From an uncultured Prevotella sp. (lineage in GTDB: Bacteria; Bacteroidota; Bacteroidia; Bacteroidales; Bacteroidaceae), in contig CALZMK010000001.1 of the NCBI GenBank assembly GCA_945788545.1, forward strand, positions 1 through 24,433: 24,433 bases of DNA, written 5' to 3'. Numbering within the stretch: the stretch's first letter is position 1; each line of letters starts with the position of its first letter. This document shows positions 21,433 to 24,433 of the stretch, in pieces. A program made the translations under genes and the position numbers. Below the pieces are notes generated by a model. The model did not search any database. It was not told the DNA's origin and saw only the letters and a list, made by a program, of their open reading frames with translations.

Positions 21433-23373
21433 CTACCATTTTCTAAAAAGTTCTAATGTGAATTTACATCCTATTTCCTGCAAGTTGAGCCTTAGGAATG
21501 AAGTGAATACTCCCATCGATATGTATCTCGACTTGAATCCGTAGCCCAACTCGGTGTAAGGCCTCGTATTGTCGAGCAGTAGGAAACTGGCGTATGCCCT
21601 TTCCGACTCCAGGTGCTTGCCCACTATCGGCATGAATGCGAGGAACATCAGCGGCGACTCAAACGAGGCGTTGGCCCTGTAGTAGAACCGCGACGTGTTA
21701 TACCAGTCGCTCTTCACCAGTTGGAACTCTCCTGCCCACTCGTCGTCCCATCCGTCGGGCAGGTAGTTCTCGTGGAAATTGGTGTAGTCGATGAAGTAGT
21801 TCACCTTGCGCGTACTGTAGAATCCGTATCCCGTGCGCAGACTCAATGTGCGCAGCGATTGCATCCTCTTCTTGTACGAAGCGTCGAATTCCCATTTCTC
21901 GTATTCCATGTTCGACTTCATCACGTTCTTTATTCCCCTCTCATAGTTCACCGATAATGTCGGCCATTGTGGGGTGGGGGTGTATGACAGTCTCAACGAC
22001 GGTGCAAAACTGTTGTATCTTGTCTTCTTTCCTTCTGCCGTCACCGCCTCGGGGTTCACCGCTTTCCTTCGGTGATACATCAGCGATGGTGTCATCTCCA
22101 CCTTGCCTATCATATAGTTGAATGACAAGCGCATGTTGAAGTCGTCGAAATAGTCGGGCAATTGATAGTTGGATATTCTGTTGCCGTTGGCCACGTCGGT
22201 CTCTATCCATCCCCTGTGCTTGTTGCTGAATGTGTATCTGAGTGGAGTGCGATAGAAGAGCTGTTTGATTTTGAAGTTGTATCCAAACCTCGGTGCAAAC
22301 GAGATATATTTCGACTCACTGAATTTCAGTGTACCTCCCATCTTCAGATGATACGACAGTCCCCTTCTTCCGCTATAGCTCAGATAGAGTGGGTTGACCA
22401 GTGGCGACAGTCTCACCGATGCCTTGTCGTTGCCTGTGGAGTGGCTGTTGAAGATATAGTTGCCGATGAGGTCCCATGTGCTTTCTTTGCTCTTTGTTTT
22501 TGGGATAGTGTCGGTGTTTCCGTAGTGTTTGTCATACAGTCCCCTCTGTTTGGCAGTCAGTTCCATGGGGCGCAGATAGTTCATTGCCTTTCGCCTGTCG
22601 GTGATGCTGTCGGGGATAGAGCCGTGGCAGTTGAACGCTGCATAGTAGGCGCAACTGATATGGTTGCCCATAAACTTAAACAATGTCCTTGCCGTGGAGC
22701 GTATGGGGATGATGGAGGGGTTCACGGCTATGTCGCCCATCTCCACGTCGATCGTAAACTCCATCATGTCGTATTTGCCTGATATCTTGGCGTTGATGAT
22801 TCTTCCCGTCATGTTATCCACGAGTGCGAATCCCTTTACGAGCTGCGTGTTTCGTGCCCTTGGTATGAATGTCACGACACTGTAATTGTTGCTCACGTGC
22901 GACACTCTCATGAAGTAGAATATCTTGTTCTGCCTGTTGAATGGCGACAGCAGAGTGCCGTCGAGCAGGTCGATGGCATATAGGTCGGGCACGATATAGT
23001 TCACCATCGTTGGCATGATATTGCTGGAGTGGGGCACGGTGGTCAACTGCAGTTCCTTCTGTATGTCATAGTGTTTCAGGTCCTTGAATCTTATTGTTCC
23101 ATACGTCTCTCCCACAAACCATCTCATGCCCTTGGATATGCCGTAGAGCGATGGTATGAGGGCGAGCGTGGCATTGCGCTTCTGCACATCCACGTCATAC
23201 TTTATATATATGTTACGCGTGGAGTCGCTGACCTCGGCTGCAAAGTTGCGCCTGTAGTCGTATATGCGCTGGATAAGGAGGGAGTCGGCCGTTATGACTC
23301 CCCCAAATGAAATGCTGGACATACATGACAGTATGCCCAGCATTATTATCTTTATGGACCATTCGCTCTTCAT
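21433..23373 (-). CDS. DUF5686-family outer-membrane protein
   Basis: A 646-residue protein from the ATG at 23373; an upstream in-frame TTG at 23409 would place the promoter inside the gene. The N-terminus is a signal peptide (MKSEWSIKIIMLGILSCMSSISFGG). A periplasmic region follows to about residue 300 with the DUF5686-like segments IYDYRRNFAAEVSD, NRQNKIFYFMRVSHVSNNYSVV and IINAKISGKYDMMEFTIDVEMG. The rest alternates hydrophobic and polar residues as in a beta barrel, and the chain ends in FTLELFRKW with a terminal aromatic residue, as outer-membrane barrels do. Many DUF5686 proteins begin with a carboxypeptidase-like domain that is absent here. Family function is unknown. The gene follows the sigma-factor gene by 50 bases and has its own promoter. 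Confidence 0.75.
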   Translation of the reverse strand: MKSEWSIKIIMLGILSCMSSISFGGVITADSLLIQRIYDYRRNFAAEVSDSTRNIYIKYDVDVQKRNATLALIPSLYGISKGMRWFVGETYGTIRFKDLKHYDIQKELQLTTVPHSSNIMPTMVNYIVPDLYAIDLLDGTLLSPFNRQNKIFYFMRVSHVSNNYSVVTFIPRARNTQLVKGFALVDNMTGRIINAKISGKYDMMEFTIDVEMGDIAVNPSIIPIRSTARTLFKFMGNHISCAYYAAFNCHGSIPDSITDRRKAMNYLRPMELTAKQRGLYDKHYGNTDTIPKTKSKESTWDLIGNYIFNSHSTGNDKASVRLSPLVNPLYLSYSGRRGLSYHLKMGGTLKFSESKYISFAPRFGYNFKIKQLFYRTPLRYTFSNKHRGWIETDVANGNRISNYQLPDYFDDFNMRLSFNYMIGKVEMTPSLMYHRRKAVNPEAVTAEGKKTRYNSFAPSLRLSYTPTPQWPTLSVNYERGIKNVMKSNMEYEKWEFDASYKKRMQSLRTLSLRTGYGFYSTRKVNYFIDYTNFHENYLPDGWDDEWAGEFQLVKSDWYNTSRFYYRANASFESPLMFLAFMPIVGKHLESERAYASFLLLDNTRPYTELGYGFKSRYISMGVFTSFLRLNLQEIGCKFTLELFRKW

Positions 23374-23379
23374 GCGCCC

Positions 23380-23410
23380 CAAAGGTACGAATAATTTTTG
23401 GGACTGCAAA
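23380..23410 (-). promoter_or_regulatory. Promoter of the DUF5686 gene, Bacteroidota type
   Basis: On the minus strand TTTG (23407-23410) and TACCTTTG (23380-23387) are 19 bases apart, an exact match. Only six bases separate the -7 element from the ATG at 23373, which implies a leaderless or nearly leaderless transcript, or use of a later start at 23343. Confidence 0.7.
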
Positions 23411-23423
23411 ATATTTCGGCGAA

Positions 23424-24296
23424 TTATCCCAAATATTTCATCAAAATCTTCGCATTTCCGCTGTCGCGGAGCTTTGCGATGCTCTTTTCGCGTATTTGTC
23501 GCACGCGCTCACGTGTTAGTCCGAGCTGGTCGCCGATTTCCTCGAGTCCCTTCTCGTGGCATCCTATACCGAAGCATTCGCGTATGATGGTTATCTCGCG
23601 GTCCTTGAGCACCTTGCTCAGCACGTTGTTGAGCTCCATAGCCATCGACTCGTGGTCAACCATGCGGTCGGTGCGGCTGTCGTCGCCGCTTGCCATCACG
23701 TCGAGCATACAGTTGTCCTCGCCGTCCTGGAATGGGGCGTCGATCGACACGTGATGACCGTCGGCCATAAGGCTCTGACCGATTTTCTCCTCGTCGAGCT
23801 TTGTCATCTGACTGAGCTCCTGCACCGACGGATGGCGCTGGTTCTCCTGCTCAAACTTGTTGATTTCGTGATTGATCTTGTTGAGCGAACCCACCTGGTT
23901 GAGAGGCAGGCGCACAATGCGGCTCTGCTCGGCGATGGCCTGCAGGATGCTCTGGCGAATCCACCATACTGCGTAAGAGATGAACTTGAATCCTCGTGTT
24001 TCGTCAAACTTCTGTGCAGCCTTGATAAGGCCAATGTTACCCTCGTCAATCAAGTCAGTAAGAGTGAGTCCCTGATGCTGATACTGCTTTGCCACCGACA
24101 CGACGAATCTCAGGTTGGCAGTCACCAACTTGTCCTTGGCTCTCTCGCCCTCCGGACCACCTTTGCGAATCTTCTGTGCCAGTTCTATCTCCTCGTCGAT
24201 GGAGATAAGTGGCGCACGGCCGATTTCTACAAGATACTTGTCCAGAGCCTCGCTCGAACGGTTTGTAATACTCTTCTGAATCTTTAATTGTCTCAT
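23424..24296 (-). CDS. rpoD: Sigma-70 family RNA polymerase sigma factor, primary type
   Basis: A 290-residue sigma factor of the short Bacteroidota type, without region 1.1. Region 1.2 covers about 14-46 (SSEALDKYLVEIGRAPLIS), region 2 about 55-123 with LRFVVSVAKQY, DLIDEGNIGLIKAAQKFD and the promoter-melting/-10 segment FKFISYAVWWIRQSILQAIAEQ, region 3 includes VGSLNKINHEINKFEQENQR, and region 4 ends with the helix-turn-helix LEEIGDQLGLTRERVRQIREKS. It should direct polymerase to the TTTG/TAnnTTTG promoters seen throughout the window. Regions 3 and 4 look somewhat diverged from the Bacteroides fragilis primary sigma as I remember it, so a second primary-like paralogue is possible. The ATG at 24296 fits the conserved MRQLKI start. 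Confidence 0.92.
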   Translation of the reverse strand: MRQLKIQKSITNRSSEALDKYLVEIGRAPLISIDEEIELAQKIRKGGPEGERAKDKLVTANLRFVVSVAKQYQHQGLTLTDLIDEGNIGLIKAAQKFDETRGFKFISYAVWWIRQSILQAIAEQSRIVRLPLNQVGSLNKINHEINKFEQENQRHPSVQELSQMTKLDEEKIGQSLMADGHHVSIDAPFQDGEDNCMLDVMASGDDSRTDRMVDHESMAMELNNVLSKVLKDREITIIRECFGIGCHEKGLEEIGDQLGLTRERVRQIREKSIAKLRDSGNAKILMKYLG

Positions 24297-24370
24297 CTTA
24301 AAAAATACCTATTTTATATCTAATTTACTGAAAATCAATCGGTTAGGGCGTATTATCCCCAAAATCGTTG

Positions 24371-24378
24371 CAAAGTTA
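24371..24378 (-). promoter_or_regulatory. -7 element of the sigma-factor gene promoter
   Basis: On the minus strand TAACTTTG matches TAnnTTTG, about 75 bases before the ATG. No good TTTG is seen at the expected distance upstream, so the promoter may be weak or use another upstream contact. The rest of 24297-24433 holds no gene that I can see. Confidence 0.5.
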
Positions 24379-24433
24379 CGAAAAAATAGCATAGGTTGTA
24401 CACTTAACACTATATATTTATGCTTTTTTAACT

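Overview
The window is a gene-dense stretch of chromosome from a member of the Bacteroidales, most likely a Prevotella-type genome. This rests on three things: Bacteroidota-restricted families (DUF3127, DUF4835/PorD, DUF5686), a short primary-type sigma factor without region 1.1, and several promoters that match the Bacteroidota pattern TTTG-N19/20-TAnnTTTG rather than the E. coli one. Almost every gene is intact, and most run on the minus strand. I see no prophage, transposase, CRISPR array or recognisable defence island.

Layout. At the left edge is the 3' end of a plus-strand gene (possibly DUF4348), facing a tRNA-Gly(CCC) on the minus strand. From 8132 down to 479 is a minus-strand run that looks like one operon: dnaN, a DEDDh 3'-5' exonuclease, coaBC, porD (DUF4835), recN, and a secreted protein that joins a trypsin-like domain lacking its catalytic His and Ser to TPR repeats. 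A Bacteroidota promoter sits in front of dnaN, and back-to-back with it is a promoter for a plus-strand DUF3127 protein that ends in an SSB-like DDLPF tail. A bidirectional hairpin terminator then separates this gene from a large pyruvate:ferredoxin oxidoreductase (minus). Next comes an AAA ATPase (minus) with an altered Walker B. Divergent from it is a plus-strand pair with overlapping ends: an ATP-grasp protein and a PAP2-family phosphatase. The right part is minus-strand again: sigma factor, DUF5686 outer-membrane protein, then an AddA-like helicase-nuclease and an AddB-like Fe-S nuclease 9 bases apart.

How the genes relate. The theme is housekeeping: replication (clamp, exonuclease), double-strand-break repair (RecN, AddAB-like), CoA synthesis, pyruvate oxidation, envelope biogenesis and transcription initiation. 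The unfamiliar material is in the spaces. Two families of AT-rich repeats fill the gaps just after stop codons. One has a 7-base unit close to TTAATTC. The other has a hairpin at the stop codon followed by 8-base ATTAAAGA-like units and a small TTCC/GGAA hairpin. Some copies supply the stop codon and last residues of the genes they follow. I consider this repeat architecture the best candidate for something undescribed here. Other leads are the catalytically altered ATPase and pseudo-protease, the ATP-grasp/PAP2 pair, and two promoters built into inverted repeats.
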